A stretch of 34,438 bases of DNA from an uncultured Bacilli bacterium (GTDB taxonomy: Bacteria; Bacillota_I; Bacilli_A; RF39; UBA660), in NCBI GenBank assembly GCA_910585045.1, contig CAJUCD010000013.1, forward strand, positions 1-34,438, given 5' to 3'. The position numbers were made by a program, and so were the translations under genes. Below are positions 7,438 through 15,248 of the stretch, one piece after another. A model generated the notes under the pieces. That model was not told the origin of the DNA, ran no database searches, and worked only from the letters and a program-made list of their open reading frames with translations. The first letter of the stretch is position 1, and each line of letters begins with the position of its first letter.

Positions 7438-9460
7438 AACGTTTTAATATTCGTAATGAATTTAGAATTGTAATGAGAGTTACACCAGTATCAGCAAAAA
7501 CAGCAAGGGCCATATTAGCATAACCTATAGTGGCTAAACCTAAAATAATTAATTTTGTAGCTATAGCAAAAATAAGATTTAACATTATGATTTTATTAGT
7601 TTTATGAGCGATCTTTAAAACATCTAAAATACCTTTTAAATTGTCATTCATTAAGACAATATCACTAGCTTCTATAGCACTGTTCGTTCCAATTTCACCC
7701 ATAGAAATACCAACATCAGCTTTAACTAAAGATGGCGTATCATTTATACCATCTCCTACGAATATTACTTTGTGATTATTCATAATACTTTCTAATTTTT
7801 GATATTTAGCATCGGGTAATAATTCACAACTATATTCATCTAGACCTACTTTATCTGCAACTATTTTGGCAAATGATTTATTATCGCCTGTAAGCATTAT
7901 AGTATGTATTTTTTTAGCTTTAAGTTCTTCTATTACTTCTTTAGCATTTTCTTTAACGTTATCATTAAATAATACTGCTCCAATTAACTTATCGTTAATA
8001 CTTAAAAATATATTTGCTTTTTTAGTAGTACCAACAAACTTAGCAGAACCAACTTTTATAGCATCATTATTTAAAGTAAAACTTAAACCTTGACCATCTA
8101 TCTCTTGATAATTTTTGACTTTACTTATATCTAATTCTTCTGTAATTTCATTTAAAATCACTTTAGCAATAGGATGGTCAGAAAACTTTTCGCCAAATCC
8201 TATTATTCTAATAATGTCTTCTTTAGAATATTTAGAATCATAAGATATAATTTTTTCTAATTTAAAACTTCCTGTGGTTAAAGTACCTGTTTTATCAAAA
8301 ATAATTGTGTCACATTTATTAATAATATCTAGAAAGTTACTTCCTTTTATAAGAGCACTATTTCTAGATGAGGCTCCAATACCTGCAAAATAGCTTAATG
8401 GTACAGAGATAGCTATTGCACAAGGACATGATATAACTAAGAAAGTTAAAGCACGATAAATACTATCTTCATAAGTTATATTAAATATTAAAGGGAGAAA
8501 AGCTCCGATAAATATGGCTACTATTAGAACAATTGGTGTATAGTACCTAGCTAGCTCTGATACTCTAGTTTCAGTTTTAGATTTATTATTGGTAGCATTC
8601 ATAGTTAATTCAAATATTTTATAGGCTTTACTATTATAATAAGTATCAGTTATCTTAACTTCTATAATATCTCCTTTATTAATAGAACCTGATAAAACAG
8701 AAGTATTAATTGTTGCTTTTTGAAGAACTGATTCACCAGTTAAATTGGAAGTATCAAGCATAGTATTGCCACTCATGACAAGACCATCTGCAGGAACACT
8801 TTCACCTTTTTTTACAATTACTATATCATTTACTTTTAATTTTTCAACAGGAATTTCTTTTATATAATCTCCTTCTTTTAAATAAGCTTTATTAACTTTT
8901 AAATCTAGGAGACTTTTAATTTCAGTACGACTTTTATTCACAGCTTTATCTTCTAGTATTTTACCTATTACATAAAGTAAGACTACCATAATTCCTTCTA
9001 AATCATTTCCTATTAAATAAGCTCCTATAGCAGATATTGTAATTAAAAGATTTTCGTCAATAGTATGAGACTTAAATATTTTTTTTAAAGCTTTAATAGC
9101 TGTTTTATATAATAATAGAATATAGCTTAAAATAAGTAAAATCTCTTTTAAAATGTTATTTTTAAAAACAAAAGATAAACTTAATAATATAAGAGCTATT
9201 ACTAGTCTTAATAATTCATAATCTTTGTTTTTATGGGTGTTTATAACTTCATTTATGATAATGTCTGGTTCAATATTTTGTATTATTTTAGAAACTTCAT
9301 TATAAACATTTGAGATATCAGTTTTAAATGTTAGAGTAAGTAAATTAAAGTTTACAACTGCATCTTTAAATCTTTTGTCTTCATTTATTTTGTTTTCAAT
9401 CTTTTTGGCACAGTTGGCACAATCTAGATTTTGGAGATAAAATTTATAATTCTTCAACAT
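7436..9460 (-). CDS. Zn/Cd/Pb-exporting P1B-type ATPase (CadA/ZntA family)
   Basis: This membrane pump expels divalent soft metals using ATP. The N-terminal heavy-metal domain has DCANC (Cys14, Cys17). Core motifs in order are TGES (241-244), the metal-binding CPC (345-347) in the sixth membrane helix, DKTGT with phosphorylated Asp389, the P1B-specific HP (429-430) and GDGIND (569-574). The last helix has FADTG with Asp657, a residue conserved in Zn/Cd/Pb pumps and not in copper pumps, so I favour Zn/Cd/Pb. Length (674 aa) is normal. I chose ATG at 9460 with AGGA 9 nt upstream; a GTG two codons earlier is too close to that site. The start overlaps the repressor gene by 17 bases, implying translational coupling in one operon. 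Confidence 0.93.
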   Translation of the reverse strand: MLKNYKFYLQNLDCANCAKKIENKINEDKRFKDAVVNFNLLTLTFKTDISNVYNEVSKIIQNIEPDIIINEVINTHKNKDYELLRLVIALILLSLSFVFKNNILKEILLILSYILLLYKTAIKALKKIFKSHTIDENLLITISAIGAYLIGNDLEGIMVVLLYVIGKILEDKAVNKSRTEIKSLLDLKVNKAYLKEGDYIKEIPVEKLKVNDIVIVKKGESVPADGLVMSGNTMLDTSNLTGESVLQKATINTSVLSGSINKGDIIEVKITDTYYNSKAYKIFELTMNATNNKSKTETRVSELARYYTPIVLIVAIFIGAFLPLIFNITYEDSIYRALTFLVISCPCAIAISVPLSYFAGIGASSRNSALIKGSNFLDIINKCDTIIFDKTGTLTTGSFKLEKIISYDSKYSKEDIIRIIGFGEKFSDHPIAKVILNEITEELDISKVKNYQEIDGQGLSFTLNNDAIKVGSAKFVGTTKKANIFLSINDKLIGAVLFNDNVKENAKEVIEELKAKKIHTIMLTGDNKSFAKIVADKVGLDEYSCELLPDAKYQKLESIMNNHKVIFVGDGINDTPSLVKADVGISMGEIGTNSAIEASDIVLMNDNLKGILDVLKIAHKTNKIIMLNLIFAIATKLIILGLATIGYANMALAVFADTGVTLITILNSLRILKR

Positions 9461-9788
9461 GTTCACGTCCTATCTCAAATAATTTTATTACATGGGTATC
9501 TTTTAGACTATAATAAACTACTTTTCCTTCTTTTCTTGATTTAACAAGTTTAGCTTGTTTTAATATTCTTAATTGGTGCGAAATAGAAGATTGAGTACAA
9601 TTAGTAATATAGGCTAAATCACAGACACATAGTTCGCTTAGTTTTAAAGCATATATTATTTTCATACGTGTACTATCTCCAAATATTTTAAAAACTTCCG
9701 CTATATCAAATAAAAGTTCATCGCTTAACATCTTCTTTTTGACCTTTTTGGCTAATGAAGCATGTAAAATACAATCATTATTGTTCAT
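9444..9788 (-). CDS. cadC: ArsR/SmtB-family metal-sensing repressor, CadC type
   Basis: This winged-helix repressor of 114 residues releases DNA on binding metal and so switches on the adjoining efflux pump. ELCVCDL gives Cys54 and Cys56, and Cys6 near the N terminus completes the thiolate site known in CadC for Cd(II)/Pb(II). At the C terminus Asp97, His99, His110 and Glu113 keep the exact spacing of the second (alpha-5, zinc-type) site. The recognition helix is TQSSISHQLRIL. A further Cys64 sits in the turn before it. The gene has a consensus promoter with an operator over its start, and overlaps the ATPase gene. The family call is firm; the preferred metal (Cd/Pb or Zn) is inference from the ligands. 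Confidence 0.9.
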   Translation of the reverse strand: MNNNDCILHASLAKKVKKKMLSDELLFDIAEVFKIFGDSTRMKIIYALKLSELCVCDLAYITNCTQSSISHQLRILKQAKLVKSRKEGKVVYYSLKDTHVIKLFEIGREHVEEL

Positions 9789-9805
9789 TTTAATTTTCCT
9801 TTCTC

Positions 9806-9825
9806 ATATGAATATCTGTTCATAT
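9806..9825. promoter_or_regulatory. ArsR/SmtB-type operator of the metal-efflux operon
   Basis: On the minus strand ATATGAACA, two bases, then TATTCATAT form the imperfect inverted repeat known for ArsR/SmtB/CadC operators. It begins 6 bases downstream of the -10 box and so covers the transcription start of the repressor gene, which fits autorepression. Confidence 0.85.
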
Positions 9826-9831
9826 ATTAAT

Positions 9832-9860
9832 ATTATATTCTAAAATATTTTTTCTGTCAA
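9832..9860 (-). promoter_or_regulatory. Consensus sigma-A promoter of the metal-efflux operon
   Basis: TTGACA (9855-9860), a 17-bp spacer and TATAAT (9832-9837) on the minus strand are both perfect hexamers. A promoter this strong under a repressor gives a wide switch range. Confidence 0.85.
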
Positions 9861-9865
9861 TTAAA

Positions 9866-9887
9866 AAAACTATGAAATATAGCTTTT
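9866..9887 (-). terminator. Probable terminator of the 238-aa gene
   Basis: On the minus strand a short stem (CTAT/ATAG extended by A/T pairs across one bulged G) leads into a T-run, 23 bases after the stop codon at 9910. The stem is weak. Confidence 0.45.
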
Positions 9888-9909
9888 AGATTTTAACGTG
9901 AAACTTTTG

Positions 9910-10626
9910 TTAGAAGAAAGATAATTGGTTATCATCAACTTCTCTTTTCTTCCGAACTCTTTTTATAGTTGGAGATGGAATAGATTTTAACTGGATATAT
10001 AATTGTGATAAAAAGAAATTATTATTTTGAGGGTTAAATATAATAGGTTCTAATAACATAGTTAATTCTTTATAACGTAATTTACCTCTTGGTTTAGCAA
10101 GCTCCATATTAATGTTTTTATAATATAATTCTTTAATAAAAAAGAAACTGTCAATAAATGATTCATCAGAACTGTCTAAAGAAGTTTGAAAATAATCTAA
10201 ACCAAAGGAAATACTTTCATAGAAACTATTAGTTTTTAAAGGACCATTTAAGTGATTAATATTTATGTTTGATTTTAAAAGAAATAGGATTTGGTCAAGA
10301 ATGTATAATTCATATACACTTTTTAAAAATCTATAGAAAATACTTATAACAGAATAAATAATTTTAAGATTTGGATCTTTACTATTACTAATTCTATTAT
10401 CTATATCACATAATTCTCTTATTACATAAGAAATATCATAATTTTGTAAAATAATACGAGCAATATCTATACACATTAAAAGGCGGTTTTTTTTAGACCA
10501 GTTATTAATATTACTCTGTTTATTTAGAATTTCTGCAATAATTTTTTCAGTATCATTTAAAGCAAAACTAATATTATCTAAATTATTTTGCACATATTCT
10601 AAGGTTCTTTTTTCAATATCAACCAT
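9910..10626 (-). CDS. Unrecognised helical protein, 238 aa
   Basis: I do not recognise this protein. It appears soluble and mainly alpha-helical, with no signal peptide. The first half is rich in Asn, Ile and Asp; the C-terminal end is basic (KRVRKKREVDD) and finishes in LSFF. The ATG is supported by GGGTGA 6 nt upstream. It lies just downstream of parE but is separated from it by a terminator, and has its own promoter (TTGTAA, 17 bp, TAAAAT). Its place between parE and the metal operon gives no functional hint. It may be a lineage-specific protein. Confidence 0.65.
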   Translation of the reverse strand: MVDIEKRTLEYVQNNLDNISFALNDTEKIIAEILNKQSNINNWSKKNRLLMCIDIARIILQNYDISYVIRELCDIDNRISNSKDPNLKIIYSVISIFYRFLKSVYELYILDQILFLLKSNININHLNGPLKTNSFYESISFGLDYFQTSLDSSDESFIDSFFFIKELYYKNINMELAKPRGKLRYKELTMLLEPIIFNPQNNNFFLSQLYIQLKSIPSPTIKRVRKKREVDDNQLSFF

Positions 10627-10646
10627 AAACTATCACCCATAATTAA

Positions 10647-10675
10647 ATTTTAGCTTATTTTTTAAAACTTTACAA
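10647..10675 (-). promoter_or_regulatory. Promoter of the 238-aa gene
   Basis: TTGTAA (10670-10675), 17-bp spacer, TAAAAT (10647-10652) on the minus strand, 21 bases before the ATG and just past the parE terminator. Confidence 0.6.
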
Positions 10676-10676
10676 T

Positions 10677-10711
10677 AAAAAAAGATGATTTAAGCTGCAC
10701 GATAATCATCT
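10677..10711 (-). terminator. Intrinsic terminator of parE, beginning inside the gene
   Basis: On the minus strand AGATGATT (10704-10711) pairs with AATCATCT (10683-10690) around a 13-nt loop, followed by seven T. The 5' arm and most of the loop are coding sequence; the stop codon lies at the base of the 3' arm. It ends the parE transcript before the downstream gene. Confidence 0.75.
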
Positions 10712-12600
10712 TCCATAGTAAATACAATATTTTCTTCAATCCACTCTTTACGAGGCTCTACTTTATCCCCCATTAATACATTGACTCTTTTTTCTGCTAA
10801 AGCAGCATCATAAATATTTACTCTTATTAAGCTTCTAGTATCAGGATTCATTGTGGTATCCCATAATTCTTCAGCATTCATTTCGCCAAGACCTTTATTG
10901 CGAGAGATATCTGGTTTTCCAGCATTCTCTGAAACAATTTGAAATCTTTCTTCATCGGAATAAGCATAAAAATGTTTTTTACCATAATCGATTTTATATA
11001 ATGGTGGACGAGCTATATAAAGTTTACCAGCCTCAATTAAAGGGCGCATGAAACGATAAAAAAATGTTAAAAGAAGAATCTGTATATGAGAACCATCAAC
11101 ATCAGCATCGGTCATAATTATAACTTTGTCATAGTTTGAATCTTTTGCGTCAAACTCAGCACCTAAACCTGCTCCAATAGTATGAATAATAGTATTAATT
11201 TCTTCATTTTTTAAAATATCGGAAATATTGGCTTTTTCAGCATTTATAACTTTACCTCTAAGAGGAAGAATAGCTTGAAATTTACGATTTCGCCCACCTT
11301 TAGCAGAACCGCCTGCTGAATCTCCCTCGACTAAAAATAGTTCATTAATATTAGGATTTTTACTAGTGGCAGGAGCTAATTTACCAGATAGGTTCTTTTC
11401 AATTTTGTTTTTACCTTTGCCATTTCTAGCTTCTTCGCGAGCTTTTCGGGCAGCTTCACGAGCTAATTTACTACGACTTGCTTTATCAATAATATTTAAT
11501 GCTATTTCTTTGTTTTCTTCTAAAAAGAATTTTAAATTTTCATAAGTTATAGCTTCTGTAACACTTCGGGCCTCAGGTGTACCTAGTTTACCCTTGGTTT
11601 GTCCTTCAAACTGTAATAGATTTTCAGGAATTTTTAAATTAATAACAGCACTTAAACCTTCTCTTACATCACTACCATCAAAAGAAGCATCTTTGCCTTT
11701 TAAAATATTATTGCTTTTAACATAATCATTAAAAGCTTTGGTAATTCCTGTTTTAAAACCAACTTCATGAGAACCACCATCAATTGTTTTAACATTATTA
11801 ACAAATGAGATGATATTTTCATTATAAGTATCTGTATATTGCATAGCAACATCTACTTCAATTCCACTTTTAGAACTAGCAAAATTAATAACTTTATGTA
11901 AGACTTTTTTATCTTCATTTATATATTCAACAAAATTAACTAAACCATTTTCATAATGGAATTTAGCTTCTTTATTACTATCTTCGTCGGTTACTTCAAT
12001 GGTAACATTAGGAATCAAAAAGGCACTTTCTTGCATTCTTTCAACAATAGTCGTATAAGAAAAATTGCAATTTTTAAAAATTTCATAATCTGGTAAGAAA
12101 GTTACAATGGTTCCTGTTTTATTAGTAGTACCAATTTTCTTTAAGGGGCTTTCTACTTTGCCTCCATCTTTAAAGCGAATATTATTAATCTCACCTTCAC
12201 GGTAAATTACAACATCCATTTTTTTAGATAAAGCATTAACAACAGAACCACCAACACCATGTAGTCCACCAGAAACTTTATAATTCCCTTCTTCAAATTT
12301 ACCACCTGCGTGTAAAACCGTATATATAACCTCAGGTGTACTTTTGCCAGATTCATGCATACCAATAGGAACTCCACGCCCATTGTCAGCGATAGTTATA
12401 CTGCCATCTTTATGAATAACTATTTTAATATGATTACCATAACCATTTATAATCTCATCAATGGAATTATCAACTATTTCCCAAATTAAATGATGAAGTC
12501 CACGTTTATCAGTACTTCCAATATACATTCCAGGACGTTTTCTAACTGCTTCTAGTCCTTCAAGAATCTTTATTGATGATGCGTCATATTTGTTTGCCAT
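10690..12600 (-). CDS. parE: DNA topoisomerase IV subunit B (ParE)
   Basis: This is the ATPase subunit of topoisomerase IV, partner of ParC. The GHKL ATPase motifs are EIVDNSIDE with catalytic Glu41 and Asn45, DNGRGVP, and GGLHGVGGSVVNALS. The TOPRIM domain follows with LVEGDSAGGSAKGGR and DADVDGSHI. The GVGGSVVNALS form is typical of ParE, where GyrB usually has GVGAS. Length (636 aa) is normal. AGGGTGA precedes the ATG by 9 nt. It has its own promoter (TTTACA, 17 bp, TATAAT) and its own terminator, so it is not in an operon with parC. In many Bacilli parE and parC adjoin; here 8 kb of unrelated genes lie between them. Confidence 0.95.
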   Translation of the reverse strand: MANKYDASSIKILEGLEAVRKRPGMYIGSTDKRGLHHLIWEIVDNSIDEIINGYGNHIKIVIHKDGSITIADNGRGVPIGMHESGKSTPEVIYTVLHAGGKFEEGNYKVSGGLHGVGGSVVNALSKKMDVVIYREGEINNIRFKDGGKVESPLKKIGTTNKTGTIVTFLPDYEIFKNCNFSYTTIVERMQESAFLIPNVTIEVTDEDSNKEAKFHYENGLVNFVEYINEDKKVLHKVINFASSKSGIEVDVAMQYTDTYNENIISFVNNVKTIDGGSHEVGFKTGITKAFNDYVKSNNILKGKDASFDGSDVREGLSAVINLKIPENLLQFEGQTKGKLGTPEARSVTEAITYENLKFFLEENKEIALNIIDKASRSKLAREAARKAREEARNGKGKNKIEKNLSGKLAPATSKNPNINELFLVEGDSAGGSAKGGRNRKFQAILPLRGKVINAEKANISDILKNEEINTIIHTIGAGLGAEFDAKDSNYDKVIIMTDADVDGSHIQILLLTFFYRFMRPLIEAGKLYIARPPLYKIDYGKKHFYAYSDEERFQIVSENAGKPDISRNKGLGEMNAEELWDTTMNPDTRSLIRVNIYDAALAEKRVNVLMGDKVEPRKEWIEENIVFTMEDDYRAA

Positions 12601-12621
12601 TGTTTATTCACCCTATTTCTT

Positions 12622-12650
12622 ATTATAACAAACTAATTAAAAAATGTAAA
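12622..12650 (-). promoter_or_regulatory. Promoter of parE
   Basis: TTTACA (12645-12650), a 17-bp spacer and TATAAT (12622-12627) with an upstream TG (extended -10). The -35 box lies within the arm of the preceding gene's terminator. Confidence 0.7.
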
Positions 12651-12673
12651 ATAACTTAACATTATTTTACATT
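12639..12673 (-). terminator. Intrinsic terminator of the 451-aa gene
   Basis: A perfect 12-bp stem (12662-12673 and 12643-12654) with a 7-nt loop, followed by a T-run on the minus strand. It begins within the stop codon of the 451-aa gene. Confidence 0.8.
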
Positions 12674-14028
12674 TATTCTTCTTTTTTAGACCTTTCTAAA
12701 TGTAAGCTACTTATAGCTGCAGAACTAAAATGAAATATTTCTGCTTTATTGCCACTTAGAAGAAAATCTCCATAAAGAGTACAATAATCCACCATATTAT
12801 TATCTTTGTAGAAATCAAGAATTCTTTTTCTTTCTTCTGGTGGATAGTCATAATTTCGGAAAAAGTCTAAAGTATATTTACTGCCACATTCTATTAATAA
12901 AATGGTATCTTCACGTTTAAATCTATAAGATGAATTGTTAAATAAAACATCTAATATTATATCTATTCTACCTACAGGAAAGAATCTGGCATTTTGACAA
13001 AGCTTTGACATAACTTCATCTAAAACAGAAGCATCCTTTTTTAAAAGAGTATTTAAAGTATATAATAAATCTTTATCACTTACACATGATAAAAGCGTTA
13101 TAATAGTATCGCTATCACATGCTAGTAAACTATTAATAATTTCATGATTTAGGGTATCATCTATAAAACTTAAACAAGCACATAAAAATTTGTAATTTTT
13201 TTGGTGAAGAAGTTTTTTTAAGATAATCCTATTTATTTCAGGAGTATATTTAGGATTTATGGAAATATTATAAGCATAATATCTATACCCTGTATATTTT
13301 TGTTTTCGTTTTATATCAATTAGTTTGTTATCTTCTTTAGGATATTCTTCTTCAGTATTAGCAAACTCAATTAAAAGGTCCAGCGCTGAATTACGTTCTT
13401 TAGGAGATTTTTTACTATTTATATAATCTGCTATCCAGTCTGCAATAGAAAAAACACTAGCATCTGTTCCAATACAATATGCCTTAAATTCTTCTAAAGC
13501 ATACATATCACTATTTATCATTGCACTTCCTAGACCCAACCTGTCAGATTCCCTAGTTATTTTATTTTCGCAACGAATTATAGTTTCAATATTACCAGAA
13601 CTAACAATAATTTGTTTTGCTGCTTCTATATTTATAGCACTAGATGTATTTATAAGATTTATAATCTGATCTAAATTATGAAGTCTTCTGGTACATTTAG
13701 TAATAAATTTAGGTAAATTGCTAGTGGCTATTTTTAATAGAAAGCCAAATCTTTTTAAAAAAGAATAAATATCAGATTCAGGCATAGTATTAAAAAATTT
13801 AGAATTTACTAAAAGTTCATCAAGTTCTGCAGCAGTAAAAGCTTTCTTATTTAAAGCTATATTTAAATAATCAATAATATCATTATTATTAACATAAGGT
13901 TTATTTAAGTATAGTTTGATAAAGTCTCTTATTTCAGAAACTTCTAATTTCATTAAACTTTGGCTTGTAAAAAAGATATTTAATCCTTTGGTGCCAATTG
14001 TTTTTAAATATGTATTAATTAAATTCAT
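12673..14028 (-). CDS. Unrecognised helical protein, 451 aa
   Basis: I do not recognise a family. The protein is soluble and appears almost wholly alpha-helical, with leucine and isoleucine spaced as in helical-repeat (HEAT- or TPR-like) proteins, for example the run LLHQKNYKFLCACLSFIDD and the following helices; the repeat reading is inference. No signal peptide or catalytic motif stands out. I chose ATG at 14028: GGGTGA lies 6 nt upstream, and the longer GTG start at 14037 is part of that ribosome site. An extended -10 promoter lies at 14045-14050. The gene is divergent from the thioredoxin gene across 106 bases, and ends in its own terminator before parE. Confidence 0.65.
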   Translation of the reverse strand: MNLINTYLKTIGTKGLNIFFTSQSLMKLEVSEIRDFIKLYLNKPYVNNNDIIDYLNIALNKKAFTAAELDELLVNSKFFNTMPESDIYSFLKRFGFLLKIATSNLPKFITKCTRRLHNLDQIINLINTSSAINIEAAKQIIVSSGNIETIIRCENKITRESDRLGLGSAMINSDMYALEEFKAYCIGTDASVFSIADWIADYINSKKSPKERNSALDLLIEFANTEEEYPKEDNKLIDIKRKQKYTGYRYYAYNISINPKYTPEINRIILKKLLHQKNYKFLCACLSFIDDTLNHEIINSLLACDSDTIITLLSCVSDKDLLYTLNTLLKKDASVLDEVMSKLCQNARFFPVGRIDIILDVLFNNSSYRFKREDTILLIECGSKYTLDFFRNYDYPPEERKRILDFYKDNNMVDYCTLYGDFLLSGNKAEIFHFSSAAISSLHLERSKKEE

Positions 14029-14044
14029 TTTTATCACCCAATTA

Positions 14045-14050
14045 AGTATA
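14045..14050 (-). promoter_or_regulatory. Extended -10 box for the 451-aa gene
   Basis: TATACT preceded by TGA on the minus strand, 17 bases before the ATG. The -35 region is poor, so this is a moderate call. Confidence 0.5.
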
Positions 14051-14087
14051 TCATAGATTTTCTAAAAAATTAATAAAAATAAATAGC

Positions 14088-14116
14088 TTGCATTAATAAT
14101 ACTTTTTCTTTATAAT
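14088..14116 (+). promoter_or_regulatory. Promoter of the thioredoxin-like gene
   Basis: TTGCAT (14088-14093), 17-bp spacer, TATAAT (14111-14116) on the plus strand, followed by GAGGTAGG before the ATG at 14135. Confidence 0.75.
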
Positions 14117-14134
14117 TAAAACGAGGTAGGTATT

Positions 14135-14680
14135 ATGAAAAAAGAGACAAAAATTATTATTTTAGGAATTACTTTTACTATTGTGGCAGTATTTCTTGTA
14201 GTATTCTTAATGTATTTTGTAAGTAATAGTAAGAAGAATACTATATATAAAGAATCTAATAACAATGTTAATGAAAATACTGGTTATAATGAAGATGAAG
14301 CTCAAAATATTGTTACAGTATATTTATTTAAGGCAGATGGATGTGGGCATTGTAAAAAAGCTCAAGAATTCTTTTTAAAAGTTTTAAATGAATATGATTA
14401 TGTTAAAGTAATAAGCTATGAAGTAAATACAACTTTAGGAAATAATTCTTTGATGCAAAAAGTTGGTAAGAAGTTTAACTTAGAAAAAGTTACTGGTGTA
14501 CCATTAATAGTTATAGGCGATAATTTTTATATCAATGGTTATAGTAGTGCTAGAGATGAAAGTATTAAAGAAGCTATTGAGAAAGCTCATAAAGATAATA
14601 ATTATAAAGATTTAGTAGAAGCAACAAGACTGGAAAATTTAGATTTAGATCTTAAAGAAATAGAATTAAAAAACAGCTAA
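14135..14680 (+). CDS. Membrane-anchored thioredoxin-like protein, 181 aa
   Basis: This is the only plus-strand gene seen. Residues about 7-29 form one hydrophobic segment after a KKE start, with no cleavage site, so the protein is probably anchored with its thioredoxin domain outside the cell. A linker of about 30 Asn- and Glu-rich residues follows. The domain has the active site CGHC (Cys70, Cys73) and the cis-proline loop TGVPLIV (Pro123). Such proteins oxidise, reduce or isomerise disulfides in exported proteins; the direction cannot be read from CGHC alone, although it resembles the disulfide isomerase type. No DsbB or CcdA-like partner is in the window. Its own promoter and GAGGTAGG site support the start. 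The terminator downstream is shared with the convergent kinase gene. Confidence 0.85.
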   Translation: MKKETKIIILGITFTIVAVFLVVFLMYFVSNSKKNTIYKESNNNVNENTGYNEDEAQNIVTVYLFKADGCGHCKKAQEFFLKVLNEYDYVKVISYEVNTTLGNNSLMQKVGKKFNLEKVTGVPLIVIGDNFYINGYSSARDESIKEAIEKAHKDNNYKDLVEATRLENLDLDLKEIELKNS

Positions 14681-14695
14681 ATATTTTTAGTTGTT
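14672..14695. terminator. Bidirectional terminator between convergent genes
   Basis: A 10-bp stem with one G-U pair (14672-14681 and 14686-14695) and a 4-nt loop has T-runs on both strands. It spans both stop codons (14678-14680 plus, 14687-14689 minus), serving the thioredoxin and kinase genes. Confidence 0.8.
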
Positions 14696-15241
14696 TTTGT
14701 TTATTTTATTTAAAATCTCTTTTAATCTAGCTTCTAATTCTTCAGTGGTACCATTATTGAAAGCAAAATAATCTGCATAGGCAATTGGTCCTCCTTTTGC
14801 CATATTTTCAATTTCGCCTAAATCTCTTTTTTTGGCTTCATCATTATTAAATGGTCGAATATCTCTTTTAGATAATCTATTATAACGGATATTTTTATCA
14901 GCAATAATAGATATAATTGTTATATTACTGTTAAATTCTTCTTTTAATACTTTTAGTTCATCCCAAGAATATAAGCCATCTATTATAACATTGTCTTTTT
15001 CTAGATAACTTTTTATTTTAGGGAGTGATAAAATAGCATAAGCAGCCATTCCAAGTTTCTCTCTTAAACCTTCACGCATCTTTTTTTCATTATCAGGTGT
15101 TATTTCTATATTTTCTTCACGCAATTTGTCTAATGTTATACCACCAAAATAAACTTTTTTATATCCTAAATTTTCGAAGAAATCAACGGCAACAGATTTA
15201 CCAACTCCACACATACCAACTATAGCAATAACTTTATTCAT
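14687..15241 (-). CDS. UPF0200/dephospho-CoA-kinase-like P-loop kinase, 184 aa
   Basis: A P-loop GMCGVGKS (residues 9-16) opens the protein. The following pattern (ITPDNEKKMREGLRE, VIIDGLYSWDELKVL, then RYNRLSKRD, and AYADYFAFNNGTTEEL near the end) resembles the UPF0200 group, better known in archaea and distantly related to dephospho-CoA kinase. The substrate is unknown; a nucleotide or CoA precursor kinase role is inference. I chose ATG at 15241, with AGGA 7 nt upstream; a frame from 15271 would start inside dnaI. The spacing of 7 bases from the dnaI stop implies one transcript with dnaB and dnaI. In many Bacilli coaE lies near dnaB-dnaI, so it might occupy that place, but it does not look like standard CoaE. 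Confidence 0.75.
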   Translation of the reverse strand: MNKVIAIVGMCGVGKSVAVDFFENLGYKKVYFGGITLDKLREENIEITPDNEKKMREGLREKLGMAAYAILSLPKIKSYLEKDNVIIDGLYSWDELKVLKEEFNSNITIISIIADKNIRYNRLSKRDIRPFNNDEAKKRDLGEIENMAKGGPIAYADYFAFNNGTTEELEARLKEILNKINKNN

Positions 15242-15248
15242 ATATATC

